Shown here: positions 1-7,496 of the stretch, one piece after another
Position numbering within the stretch: position 1 is the first letter of the stretch
Layout of the letters: each line of letters starts with the position of its first letter
Source: Anseongella ginsenosidimutans
GTDB taxonomy: Bacteria > Bacteroidota > Bacteroidia > Sphingobacteriales > Sphingobacteriaceae
NCBI GenBank assembly: GCA_029268045.1
Contig: JAJUHF010000016.1
Location: 1 to 37,257, forward strand
Reading direction: 5' to 3'
Length of the DNA stretch: 37,257 nucleotides
The notes under the pieces: generated by a model
The model's database searches: none
The model's input: only the letters and a program-made list of their open reading frames with translations
Told to the model about the DNA's origin: nothing
Program-made: the position numbers and the translations under genes

Positions 1-488
1 AGCTGGTTCTTTTCCACCGATTGACCGGGCTTCACACCCAACTCCCGGACAACCGCGTCACCGGGAGATTTAATAATGTTTTCCATTTTCATTGCTTCCA
101 GCACGAGCAAGTTATCCCCTTTTTTAACCGCGCTGCCGGGATGAACCAGTATTTTCAGGACCAATCCCGGCATGGGCGCTTTCAGGTCATTCACCGGATG
201 GGCCTTCATCCCGCCCATCCCCAACTGTTCCAACAGGGCTTCGAAGCGGTCTTCGACGGAAAAGGTAAGAACGTGTCCGTTCACACGCAACCGACCGGCC
301 TTTTGTCCGGGTTCCGCCCGGAGGAGTTCGACCTGGTAAGACCGGCCCCGGAAAAGCACATGGAACCTTCCTTCTTCCAGCATCGCGATATCGGCGTCCA
401 GCCGCTGGCCGTTGACGATGAATTTTCCCTGGCTTTCCGCTATTTCGAACGTTACCTGGTCATTGATACGTATCCGGTTACTTGCCAT
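1..488 (-). CDS. Biotin carboxyl carrier protein subunit of an acyl-CoA carboxylase (3' end cut off)
   Basis: The gene runs off the left edge, so only about 162 N-terminal codons are seen. The C-terminal part is a biotinyl domain with the motif EAMKMEN; the biotin-accepting lysine is about residue 134. It is preceded by a PMPGLVLKILV-type strand and followed by the VKPGQSVEKNQ hairpin seen in biotin/lipoyl domains. In this family the domain carries CO2 between biotin carboxylase and carboxyltransferase in acetyl-, propionyl- or related acyl-CoA carboxylases. The N-terminal 90 or so residues look like the usual non-biotinylated extension of the separate-subunit type. The start at 488 is an ATG 28 bases after the stop of the upstream DUF4159 gene, so the gene probably belongs to the same operon. 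Which acyl-CoA is used cannot be told; the partner carboxyltransferase lies outside the window. Confidence 0.88.
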   Translation of the reverse strand, partial: MASNRIRINDQVTFEIAESQGKFIVNGQRLDADIAMLEEGRFHVLFRGRSYQVELLRAEPGQKAGRLRVNGHVLTFSVEDRFEALLEQLGMGGMKAHPVNDLKAPMPGLVLKILVHPGSAVKKGDNLLVLEAMKMENIIKSPGDAVVRELGVKPGQSVEKNQ

Positions 489-516
489 TTGTTCGCATTT
501 GGGCCCTTAGGCAGAT

Positions 517-1191
517 TTAATTTGTCAGCGCGTATTGGACCAGATTTACCCCCATCTGCAATGCCTTCTCGCGAACAGCGGGAGAGTCGTCCGGGTACGT
601 GCCTGCATCTTCCCAGCCATTCCCCAGGTCCGCTTCGTAATCGTAAAAACATACCAGCCTGCCCTCGTAGATCAATCCGAACGCCTGGGGGCGTTTTCCG
701 TCGTGTTCATGAACCTTGGGCAAGCCGTTGGGGAAGCGGTACGGCTGCTGGAACACGTCGTGGGACGGCGGAAGCTCCACAAATTCCAGCTCCGGGAATA
801 CTTTTTTCATTTCCCTCCGGATGTAGGTATCAAAGCCGTAATTGTCACAGAGATGCAAAAATCCCCCGGCAATCAGGTAGTTACGCAGGTTTTCTGCCTC
901 CTTCTCCGAAAAGACGATGTTGCCGTGACCGGTAGCAAACAGGAAAGGGTAGTTGAACAATTCGCTGCTGCCCGGCTCCACGATGGCCTCATCCGGGAAA
1001 AAATTCATCCCCGCCTGCTGGTTGCAATAGTCCACCAGGTTCGAAAGGGCGGTCCGGCTTCCATACCAATCTCCGCCGCCGCTGTATTTCAGCCGGGCGA
1101 TGCGGTAGGCAGGAGCTGGATCGGATACAGGAACCAGCGACAGCATGCCAAACGAGCACCCTGCAATGATCGCAATGAACCAGTGCTTCAT
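517..1191 (-). CDS. DUF4159 domain secreted protein
   Basis: The 224-residue protein begins with a hydrophobic signal-like segment (KHWFIAIIAGCSFGMLSLV) and continues with a DUF4159 fold: a GGGDWYGSRTALSNL segment, then FLFATGHGNIVFSEKEAENLRNYL and a GGFLHLCDNYG strand-turn. DUF4159 resembles the glutamine-amidotransferase-like/ThuA fold, but I see no clear catalytic triad and its biochemical role is not established. I chose the ATG at 1191 because it gives a signal peptide directly; an open extension to 1242 would overlap the end of rsmE. It starts 17 bases after the rsmE stop and is followed by the biotin carrier gene, an arrangement I recall from other Bacteroidota genomes. It is probably periplasmic. 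The function is unknown. Confidence 0.85.
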   Translation of the reverse strand: MKHWFIAIIAGCSFGMLSLVPVSDPAPAYRIARLKYSGGGDWYGSRTALSNLVDYCNQQAGMNFFPDEAIVEPGSSELFNYPFLFATGHGNIVFSEKEAENLRNYLIAGGFLHLCDNYGFDTYIRREMKKVFPELEFVELPPSHDVFQQPYRFPNGLPKVHEHDGKRPQAFGLIYEGRLVCFYDYEADLGNGWEDAGTYPDDSPAVREKALQMGVNLVQYALTN

Positions 1192-1208
1192 TCCATAAAG
1201 ATACACGA

Positions 1209-1919
1209 TCAGGAGCGGTTCAGCAATCCCATTTCGAAACACACCGCCAGGCCAGCCGTTTCGGTGCGCAAGCGCGCCTCTCCCAAACTCAGTGCCGTGA
1301 ATCCCTGCCGCAGCGCAAGGTCCACTTCCTCGGGGGTGAAATCTCCTTCGGGACCGATAAGCACCAGCACGCGTTCACCCGCCCGGACGGTCCCGCTCAG
1401 ATAAGTTTTGGTTCCCGGGGCACAGTGGGCAATGTAAGGCCGTGCCGAAGGAGGTTCCGCCATGAAGTCCCGGAAACCGACCGGTTCATGAAGCACGGGG
1501 TGATAGGCACGCACGCTTTGCTTCATAGCCGCGGTAATGCGTTTAAACAAACGATCCGTGCGTACGGTCCGCCGCTCGGAGCGGGCGCAGATCAAGGGCG
1601 TGATTTCGTCGATGCCGGCCTCGGTCGCTTTTTCCAGGAACCACTCGAAGCGGTCGATGTTCTTTGTGGGCGCAATGGCGATGTGCAGTTTATACGCAGG
1701 TTTTCTGAACTCGCGTTCCACGCCGGTTATTTCCAGAATGCATCGCTTGGGGTCTGCACGCTGGATCCGGGCTGTGTAAAATCCGCCCTCCCCGTCAACC
1801 AGGTGTACAAGGGTCCCTTCGGGCAGTCGAAGCACCTTGATGCAATGCCTGCTTTCCTCCTCGTTGAGCGTATAGGTCTTCGCTTCTCCGATGTCCGGCG
1901 TATAAAACAGGGTAGCCAC
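1209..1919 (-). CDS. rsmE: 16S rRNA (uracil(1498)-N(3))-methyltransferase RsmE
   Basis: The 236-residue protein has the RsmE layout: an N-terminal PUA-like part (EEESRHCIKVLRLPEG, residues about 20-35) and a C-terminal SPOUT (alpha/beta knot) methyltransferase domain. The SAM-binding knot is visible as VLIGPEGDFTPEE and LSLGEARLRTETA near the C-terminus, and the central KNIDRFEWFLEKATEAGI motif is typical. The enzyme methylates N3 of U1498 in the decoding region of 16S rRNA in the assembled 30S subunit. Length matches the family. It starts 5 bases after the CBS-domain gene ends, so it is likely read through in the same transcript. Assignment is secure. Confidence 0.95.
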   Translation of the reverse strand: MATLFYTPDIGEAKTYTLNEEESRHCIKVLRLPEGTLVHLVDGEGGFYTARIQRADPKRCILEITGVEREFRKPAYKLHIAIAPTKNIDRFEWFLEKATEAGIDEITPLICARSERRTVRTDRLFKRITAAMKQSVRAYHPVLHEPVGFRDFMAEPPSARPYIAHCAPGTKTYLSGTVRAGERVLVLIGPEGDFTPEEVDLALRQGFTALSLGEARLRTETAGLAVCFEMGLLNRS

Positions 1920-1924
1920 GTTAA

Positions 1925-3247
1925 TTATTGGTCGTCCTCTTCGCCATTCCGTGTTTCCGGGTCCTTTTCCAGCCGCAGAATACGGACCGACTCCACTTTT
2001 CTGTTCACCTTGGTGAGGATCGTAAAATTATAGCCGTACGCATCTTTCGTCTCGCCCACCTCGGGAATTTTCTCAAAAATCACGTTCATGAGCCCCGCCA
2101 CCGTATCGTAATCGTCGTCCTCGGGCAATTCTTCGGGTAGAAACTCATTCACATCGGTGATGGGAGCCAGCGCATTGACCAGGAACTCGTTTTCAGCAAC
2201 TTGTTCCACCACCGGTTTTTCCTCATCGTACTCGTCCTGGATCTCCCCCACCAGTTCCTCGACGATATCTTCCAGGGTAACCATCCCCGCTGTACCGCCA
2301 AACTCGTCCAGCACGACCGCCATCATCGTATTTTTCTTCAATTGAAGCTCTTTGAGCAGATCGCTTACATTTTTCGATTCGGGGGTGAAATACGGTTCCC
2401 GCATGATCTCGCCGGGCACGACTTCTTCGCCGTCGCGGACTTTTACCAGCACATCCTTGGCGTGAACAATCCCCACAATATTGTCAATGGATTTGTCAAA
2501 CACAGGAAAGCGGGTATACCGTTCACTGATGATCAGATCCAGCACTTCTTCAGACGAAGCATTGATGTCAATGGCGGTAATTTCGGTTCGCGGGACCATG
2601 ATGTTCTTTACAATCCGGTCCTTGAAATCAAAAACGTTCTGGATCAGCTCATGTTCGGACGAATCCAGCGCACCGGTTTCAATTCCCTGCGCAAGAATCA
2701 GCTGCAGCTCTTCGGTCGTATGCACCTCCCGTCCGCTGACGGGCTTGATCCCGACCATCCTTAGCAGCATATTGGCAAAGCCGTTCAGCACCCAGATGAA
2801 GGGCCGGAACACATAGTAAAACAGCTGCAAGGGAAGGGCAATGGCAATGGACGTGCTGATAGGCCGTTGGATTGCAATGGATTTGGGAGCCAGCTCACCG
2901 AACACGATATGCACAATGGTGACTAAAAGGAAAGCGACCGGAACAGCCCAGCGGCTTGCTTCTTCCGGCGATAGCGCGCTCCCGAAAATTGACATGAGCA
3001 TTTTTTCGCCCACACCTTCTCCGACAAAACCCAATCCGATGCTGGCAATCGTGATCCCCAGCTGGGTGGCAGCCAGGTACCCATCCAGATGAGTGGTTAT
3101 GTGTTTGGCGATCTTTGCGGTTCGCGCGCCCTCCCGTATCTTCAGGTCAATCTGGGACGCCCGGACCTTTACGATGGCAAACTCTGCTGCCACGAAGAAT
3201 CCGTTCAGAATAACCAGGAAAATTGCCAGAAAAATATCAAAGGCCAT
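1925..3247 (-). CDS. CNNM/CorC-family membrane protein (DUF21, CBS pair, CorC_HlyC)
   Basis: The 440-residue protein starts with an N-terminal DUF21 (CNNM) transmembrane domain of roughly 190 residues with hydrophobic helices (IFLAIFLVILNGFFVAAEFAIVKV at the start). A CBS pair follows at about residues 205-330 (IMVPRTEITAID, VLDEFGGTAGMVTLEDIVEELVGEI), then a C-terminal CorC_HlyC domain ending near residue 430. Family members are linked to Mg2+ and other divalent cation export or homeostasis in the inner membrane; the old name 'hemolysin' is historical and does not indicate a toxin. In Bacteroidota a relative (GldE) is tied to gliding, but nothing here supports that over a general cation role. 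It begins 8 bases after the pyrophosphatase stop, which fits co-transcription; pyrophosphatase is Mg2+-dependent, so a shared theme is possible but is inference. Confidence 0.9.
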   Translation of the reverse strand: MAFDIFLAIFLVILNGFFVAAEFAIVKVRASQIDLKIREGARTAKIAKHITTHLDGYLAATQLGITIASIGLGFVGEGVGEKMLMSIFGSALSPEEASRWAVPVAFLLVTIVHIVFGELAPKSIAIQRPISTSIAIALPLQLFYYVFRPFIWVLNGFANMLLRMVGIKPVSGREVHTTEELQLILAQGIETGALDSSEHELIQNVFDFKDRIVKNIMVPRTEITAIDINASSEEVLDLIISERYTRFPVFDKSIDNIVGIVHAKDVLVKVRDGEEVVPGEIMREPYFTPESKNVSDLLKELQLKKNTMMAVVLDEFGGTAGMVTLEDIVEELVGEIQDEYDEEKPVVEQVAENEFLVNALAPITDVNEFLPEELPEDDDYDTVAGLMNVIFEKIPEVGETKDAYGYNFTILTKVNRKVESVRILRLEKDPETRNGEEDDQ

Positions 3248-3255
3248 ACTTTCCC

Positions 3256-3792
3256 CTATTTTTTGAATGTATCGAGGTAAAGCTGCAGGCTTTCATCGAT
3301 AATACGGTAGGCATGCTCCCGATCGAGAAATTCGTCGACCATGACGTTGCCATGCTCCAGCGTCTTATAATCTTCGAAAAAACGAACGATTTCCTTTTCC
3401 GTATGCGGAGGAAGGTCAGCCAGGTCATTAATGTAATTCACCGACATGTCATGCTGTGCCACCGCAATGATCTTATCGTCCATTTCCTCGTCATCCACCA
3501 TATGCATCACGCCAATTACCTTTGCCTCTACCAGACACATCGGCACCAGCGATTGGGAACATAAAACCAGGATATCCAGGGGATCCTTGTCATCACAGTA
3601 GGTGCGGGGAATGAACCCGTAATTGGCCGGGTACATCACGGAGGAAAAAAGAACCCTGTCCAGTTTTAACAGTCCGCTCTTTTTGTCCACTTCATACTTG
3701 GCTTTTGAGCCTCTTGGTATTTCAATAAGCGCATTCACCAGCCGCGGAGGGTCCGGGCCAGGCTCAACCGAATGCCATGGGTCTGCGTCCAT
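3256..3792 (-). CDS. ppa: Inorganic pyrophosphatase (family I)
   Basis: The 178-residue protein is a soluble family I pyrophosphatase hydrolysing PPi to two phosphates, which pulls biosynthetic reactions forward. Visible signatures are the substrate-binding [15 protein letters not shown] segment, [24 protein letters not shown] carrying the metal-binding aspartates of the family signature, and [14 protein letters not shown] further on. Length equals that of typical bacterial enzymes. The ATG at 3792 lies 4 bases downstream of the dedA stop, and the next gene starts 8 bases after its own stop, so the three are almost certainly one transcript. No missing active-site residue was noticed. Confidence 0.96.
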   Translation of the reverse strand: MDADPWHSVEPGPDPPRLVNALIEIPRGSKAKYEVDKKSGLLKLDRVLFSSVMYPANYGFIPRTYCDDKDPLDILVLCSQSLVPMCLVEAKVIGVMHMVDDEEMDDKIIAVAQHDMSVNYINDLADLPPHTEKEIVRFFEDYKTLEHGNVMVDEFLDREHAYRIIDESLQLYLDTFKK

Positions 3793-3796
3793 AATA

Positions 3797-4516
3797 TTAA
3801 TGAAACTCCTTTAGTTCTGATGGTTCTTTCTCTTCCTTCTTCGCAGCAAGTTCTTTCTCCAGCTCCCGTTTCCGCTTCCGCTCCCTGATCAAGGTTCTGA
3901 AGACGGGAATCATGCTCACGATAATAATTCCCACAATAATCGGCTCCAGGTTCTGCTGCACGAACTCCACACTTCCCAGGAAATAACCGGCCAGAACCAT
4001 GGAAGTTGACCAGATTATAGCTCCAAAAATATTAAAAAATACAAACCTTTTGAAATCCAGACCCACCACGCCTGCAACAATGGGGGCGAAGGTCCGGATG
4101 ATCGGCAGGAAACGGCCCAGCACAATGGCAAAGCCGCCGTAGCGATCATAAAAGTCTTTCGCCTGAAGCACATACTTCTTTTTGAAAAAGAAGGTATCGT
4201 CCCGTTTGAAGATCATCGCACCGGTTTTCCGCCCGAACCAATACCCTACAAAATCTCCGATAATCGCCGCAAGGGCGATCAGTACGATGAGCAGGGTGAC
4301 GTTTCCCTCTAGCAGGAAGCCCTCTGCGCAAAGCATCCCCGAAACAAATAGCAAGGAATCGCCGGGAAGGAAAAAGCCGAAGAACAGGCCGGTTTCGGCA
4401 AAAATAATAAGCAATAGCACCGTCAGCGCGAATGGCCCCATACTTTGAAGCAATTCGAGTGGATGAATAAGCTTTTGAATGAACTCCCAGATCTCGCGCA
4501 TCAGCGTGTGCTGCAT
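3797..4516 (-). CDS. DedA family integral membrane protein
   Basis: The 239-residue protein has the DedA/SNARE-associated (VTT) pattern: [17 protein letters not shown] near residue 40, then [14 protein letters not shown] and [29 protein letters not shown]. The last contains the conserved G-x-F-x-P-x-x-R motif. Four or more hydrophobic helices are followed by a highly charged C-terminal tail ([21 protein letters not shown]), probably cytoplasmic. Members of this family act as flippases or transporters of polyprenyl phosphate or phosphatidylethanolamine and support membrane integrity; which substrate applies here is not known. It is the first gene of the minus-strand run down to the biotin carrier gene. 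Starts at 4516 or at the internal ATG at 4501 are both possible. Confidence 0.92.
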   Translation of the reverse strand: MQHTLMREIWEFIQKLIHPLELLQSMGPFALTVLLLIIFAETGLFFGFFLPGDSLLFVSGMLCAEGFLLEGNVTLLIVLIALAAIIGDFVGYWFGRKTGAMIFKRDDTFFFKKKYVLQAKDFYDRYGGFAIVLGRFLPIIRTFAPIVAGVVGLDFKRFVFFNIFGAIIWSTSMVLAGYFLGSVEFVQQNLEPIIVGIIIVSMIPVFRTLIRERKRKRELEKELAAKKEEKEPSELKEFH

Positions 4517-4550
4517 TAAGCGTGAACCCGTGTACTAGTTAAGACGAAAG

Positions 4551-4599
4551 ATCAAGACTTTATGCTGCAAGTTCACGCAATTGCAGCGCCAGACTTGAT
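4551..4599 (-). repeat. Imperfect 49-base inverted repeat between nuoN and dedA
   Basis: Bases 4551-4559 can pair with 4591-4599 with one mismatch, and 4564-4570 pairs perfectly with 4581-4587, leaving a 10-base loop and a small asymmetric internal loop. It lies in the 112-base gap between the end of nuoN and the start of dedA. There is no clean T-run next to it on the minus strand, so it is not a textbook intrinsic terminator. It could be a processing or attenuation hairpin, or a regulator site. Confidence 0.45.
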
Positions 4600-4628
4600 T
4601 TCACAATAATAAACAAAAAACAGTCCGT

Positions 4629-5996
4629 CTACAAAATATTGGCTATTAAACCGGGGAAAATTCCGAAGAGAAAAATTAAAAAGACCACGATCGAGAGTAC
4701 GAGGCGAAAACCCGGGTTGAGCTGGATGGCGACCGCATTGGCGTTTTCCTTCATATACATGGCAATGATCACCTTGAAATAATAGTAGATCCCGATCATG
4801 GCATTGATCACCGCCAGCACGACCAGCCAGGTATAGCCCTGGGCAAGCGCCACTTTGAATACATAGAACTTCCCGAAAAAGCCCGCCGTGAGGGGAATCC
4901 CGGCCAGCGAACAGACCGCAAGGGTCAGGGTGAACGCAAGGAACGGATTGGTCCTGGCCAGCCCGTTAAAACTGTCGAGGTGATCGTTCCCCCGGGCCCT
5001 GCTTACCAGAATCATGATACCGAAGGCCGCTACCGAAGCCAGGGAGTAAGCGATGGTATAGACAAGCACGGCCGAAGAAGCCGAAAACCCAACCGCAAGA
5101 ATCGCCAACAGTAGATAGCCCGCGTGTGAAACACTGGACCAGGCAAGCAGTCGTTTGAAGCGGTCCTGGAAAACGGCCGTGATATTCCCTGCAAACAGGG
5201 TCAGGATACAAAGGATCGCCACAGTAATTGCCCAAAAAGCAGACGCTTCGGCGAACGCCATGAGAAATAACCGGAGGAAAGCCGCGAAGCCCGCGGTTTT
5301 GACCACCGTGGCCATGAACATGGCGATCAGACCGGGAGACCCTTCGTATACGTCTGGGGTCCAGGTATGGAAGGGCGCAACCGAAACCTTGAAAGATAGG
5401 CCCACCATCATCAGCAATACGCCGGCACGGAACAGCGCGGATTCAAATGCGCCGCTGGAAGCGATCGCCGCAAGATTGAATGATCCGGTCGCTCCATAAA
5501 TCAGGGCCGTTCCAAAAAGCAGGAAACCCGTGGCAAAGGCTCCCATTAAAAAGTATTTCAGCGAGGCTTCATTGGAAGCCGGATCCTTGCGGCGGATCCC
5601 CGCCAGTACATACAGGCTGATCGACAATATTTCAATACCGATAAAAAGCATCGCCAGGTTATGGAACGACACCATCACCACCCCGCCGGCCAGCGCGAAA
5701 AGCATCAAAGCGTAGTATTCCGCCACGTTATTGCTTATCTTCTCGAAATAATTGCGTGAAAGACCGAAGATCAGCAGGGTGGTCAGGATCAACAGGATAG
5801 AGAAGGCTACGGCATAATTATCGAACAGCATCATTTCGCTGAAATACATCTTCTCCAGGTCCCAGTCCATGGCAGCCATTGCGGCCGCGGCCAACAGTCC
5901 GGTCACAGATACCGGCAACAGAGCCGTTTTGTACTTGAAAAGACCCAGGTACAATACCGCGACAGCTAAAACCGATACGATAATCAATGACGTCAT
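4629..5996 (-). CDS. nuoN: NADH-quinone oxidoreductase subunit N
   Basis: The 455-residue polytopic protein is one of the three Mrp-antiporter-like proton-pumping subunits of complex I. Visible marks are the conserved glutamate in a helix (LFIGIEILSISLYVLAGI), the VAPFHTWTPDVYEGSP loop shared by NuoL/M/N, and the discontinuous-helix region around LLAWSSVSHAGYLLLAI. It is the last gene of the nuo operon. Its ATG at 5996 directly abuts the nuoM stop, implying translational coupling. Length is slightly shorter than the E. coli protein but usual for this group. It sits in the inner-membrane arm between NuoM and the NuoA/H/J/K end. Confidence 0.97.
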   Translation of the reverse strand: MTSLIIVSVLAVAVLYLGLFKYKTALLPVSVTGLLAAAAMAAMDWDLEKMYFSEMMLFDNYAVAFSILLILTTLLIFGLSRNYFEKISNNVAEYYALMLFALAGGVVMVSFHNLAMLFIGIEILSISLYVLAGIRRKDPASNEASLKYFLMGAFATGFLLFGTALIYGATGSFNLAAIASSGAFESALFRAGVLLMMVGLSFKVSVAPFHTWTPDVYEGSPGLIAMFMATVVKTAGFAAFLRLFLMAFAEASAFWAITVAILCILTLFAGNITAVFQDRFKRLLAWSSVSHAGYLLLAILAVGFSASSAVLVYTIAYSLASVAAFGIMILVSRARGNDHLDSFNGLARTNPFLAFTLTLAVCSLAGIPLTAGFFGKFYVFKVALAQGYTWLVVLAVINAMIGIYYYFKVIIAMYMKENANAVAIQLNPGFRLVLSIVVFLIFLFGIFPGLIANIL

Positions 5997-7487
5997 TTAT
6001 GGTAATAAATTATCCGATAGCAATTCAAAATTCATCAGCTTCGCATTCACCTGATCCAGCAGCAGGCTCACCGAGTTTTCCGTAAGGGAGAGTACCGGCC
6101 CGGGATAAACCCCGATTACAATCACCAGGGCCGCCACGATAAGAAGAAGCGCTTTTTCCGACCCCCGGATATCGCTGAATCCGGCTGTAAGTTCATTGGC
6201 GCCTCCCAACATGGTATCCTTATATAAACGGAACATGTAAACCGAGCTGAAAATGATGGTAAGCCCCCCCACCCCGGCAAAGATCACGTTGTAGCGGAAA
6301 AGACCGCTGAGCAGCAGAAACTCCCCCACAAAGCCATTGGTAAGCGGCAGGGCCACGCTCCCCAGCAATACGATCATAAAACATACCGCCAGCACCGGTG
6401 CTCGGTGAACCACTCCTCCCAGCGCCGCCCGGTCGAACGTGCCGGTCCGGTCAAACAGAATATCCACCACGAAGAATAAGCCCAGCACATTGATGCCGTG
6501 GCTCAGCATCTGGATCATGGCCCCCTGCATCGCCTGAACATTCAGCGTAAAGAGCCCTGCGGCGATCAGTCCCACATGCGCGATGGATGAATAGGCGATT
6601 ACGCGTTTGATATCCCGCTGCCGGAACGCGATGATGGAGGCATATACCAGCCCGATAATGGCCAGTACCATGATCACATTGGCCCAATCGACCGCCGCGA
6701 CCGGTACCACCGGCAGAATCCACCGGATCACACCGTAAATACCCATTTTCAACATAATCGCCGCCAGGAGCATGGTGCCTGCAGTAGGCGCCGCCGCATA
6801 GGTATCCGGTTGCCAGGTATGAAAAGGGAAAACCGGCATTTTAATAGCAAAGGCAATAAAAAACGCAAGAAATACCCAAACCTGCTGCTGATAATCCAGG
6901 CTCAGCGCATAGAATGCTGTAATGTCAAAGGTATGGCTGCCGGGAGTCTGTAGGTACAGGTAAATAATCCCCACCAGCATGAAGAAACTCCCGGTAATCG
7001 TATAGATCAAAAATTTGAAGGTCGCCTTTATCCTGTTTTCTCCACCCCACAAGGCCGAGATAAAGTAGATCGGGATAAGGGCCGCTTCCCAGGCGATGTA
7101 GAACAGGAACGCGTCAAGCGACACGAATACCCCGATCAGGCCGGCTTGCATAAACAGGATCAAGGCATAGAACACACCGGGCTTCCGGATGTCGCGCCGG
7201 AAAGTGGCCAGCAGGATCAAGGGAACCAGCAGGGCAGTCAACAAGACCATCAGCAGGCTGATTCCGTCCATTCCCACTTTAAAGTGGATTCCCAGACCGG
7301 ACACCCAGGGAATGTCCACGAGAAACTGATACCCTCCCACCGATGCAGCATTGATCCAGGCGTATGCAGCCAATAGCAGCTCAAGCACAGAGCAAGTCAA
7401 GGCAAGGTACTTCGCTCTTGCGGGCGGAAAAGCCAGCACAAATAACGATGCTGCAACAGGGAACAATAAAAGGATGACTGTAATCAT
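5997..7487 (-). CDS. nuoM: NADH-quinone oxidoreductase subunit M
   Basis: The 496-residue antiporter-like subunit of complex I pumps protons in the membrane arm. The sequence shows the conserved glutamate in FLFYIAWEAALIPIYFI (about residue 135), the PVFPFHTWQPDTYAAAPT loop with its lysine just upstream (FAIKMPVFPF), and RVIAYSSIAHVGLIAAG. About fourteen hydrophobic helices are apparent. It follows nuoL with a 9-base gap and abuts nuoN without any gap. Length and order are standard, and no broken motif was seen. Confidence 0.97.
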   Translation of the reverse strand: MITVILLLFPVAASLFVLAFPPARAKYLALTCSVLELLLAAYAWINAASVGGYQFLVDIPWVSGLGIHFKVGMDGISLLMVLLTALLVPLILLATFRRDIRKPGVFYALILFMQAGLIGVFVSLDAFLFYIAWEAALIPIYFISALWGGENRIKATFKFLIYTITGSFFMLVGIIYLYLQTPGSHTFDITAFYALSLDYQQQVWVFLAFFIAFAIKMPVFPFHTWQPDTYAAAPTAGTMLLAAIMLKMGIYGVIRWILPVVPVAAVDWANVIMVLAIIGLVYASIIAFRQRDIKRVIAYSSIAHVGLIAAGLFTLNVQAMQGAMIQMLSHGINVLGLFFVVDILFDRTGTFDRAALGGVVHRAPVLAVCFMIVLLGSVALPLTNGFVGEFLLLSGLFRYNVIFAGVGGLTIIFSSVYMFRLYKDTMLGGANELTAGFSDIRGSEKALLLIVAALVIVIGVYPGPVLSLTENSVSLLLDQVNAKLMNFELLSDNLLP

Positions 7488-7496
7488 TAATCGCCG

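Noticed and set aside
1925-3247. Hemolysin toxin, from the usual family name
   Set aside because: The DUF21, CBS and CorC_HlyC architecture is that of an inner-membrane cation protein, not a secreted cytolysin.
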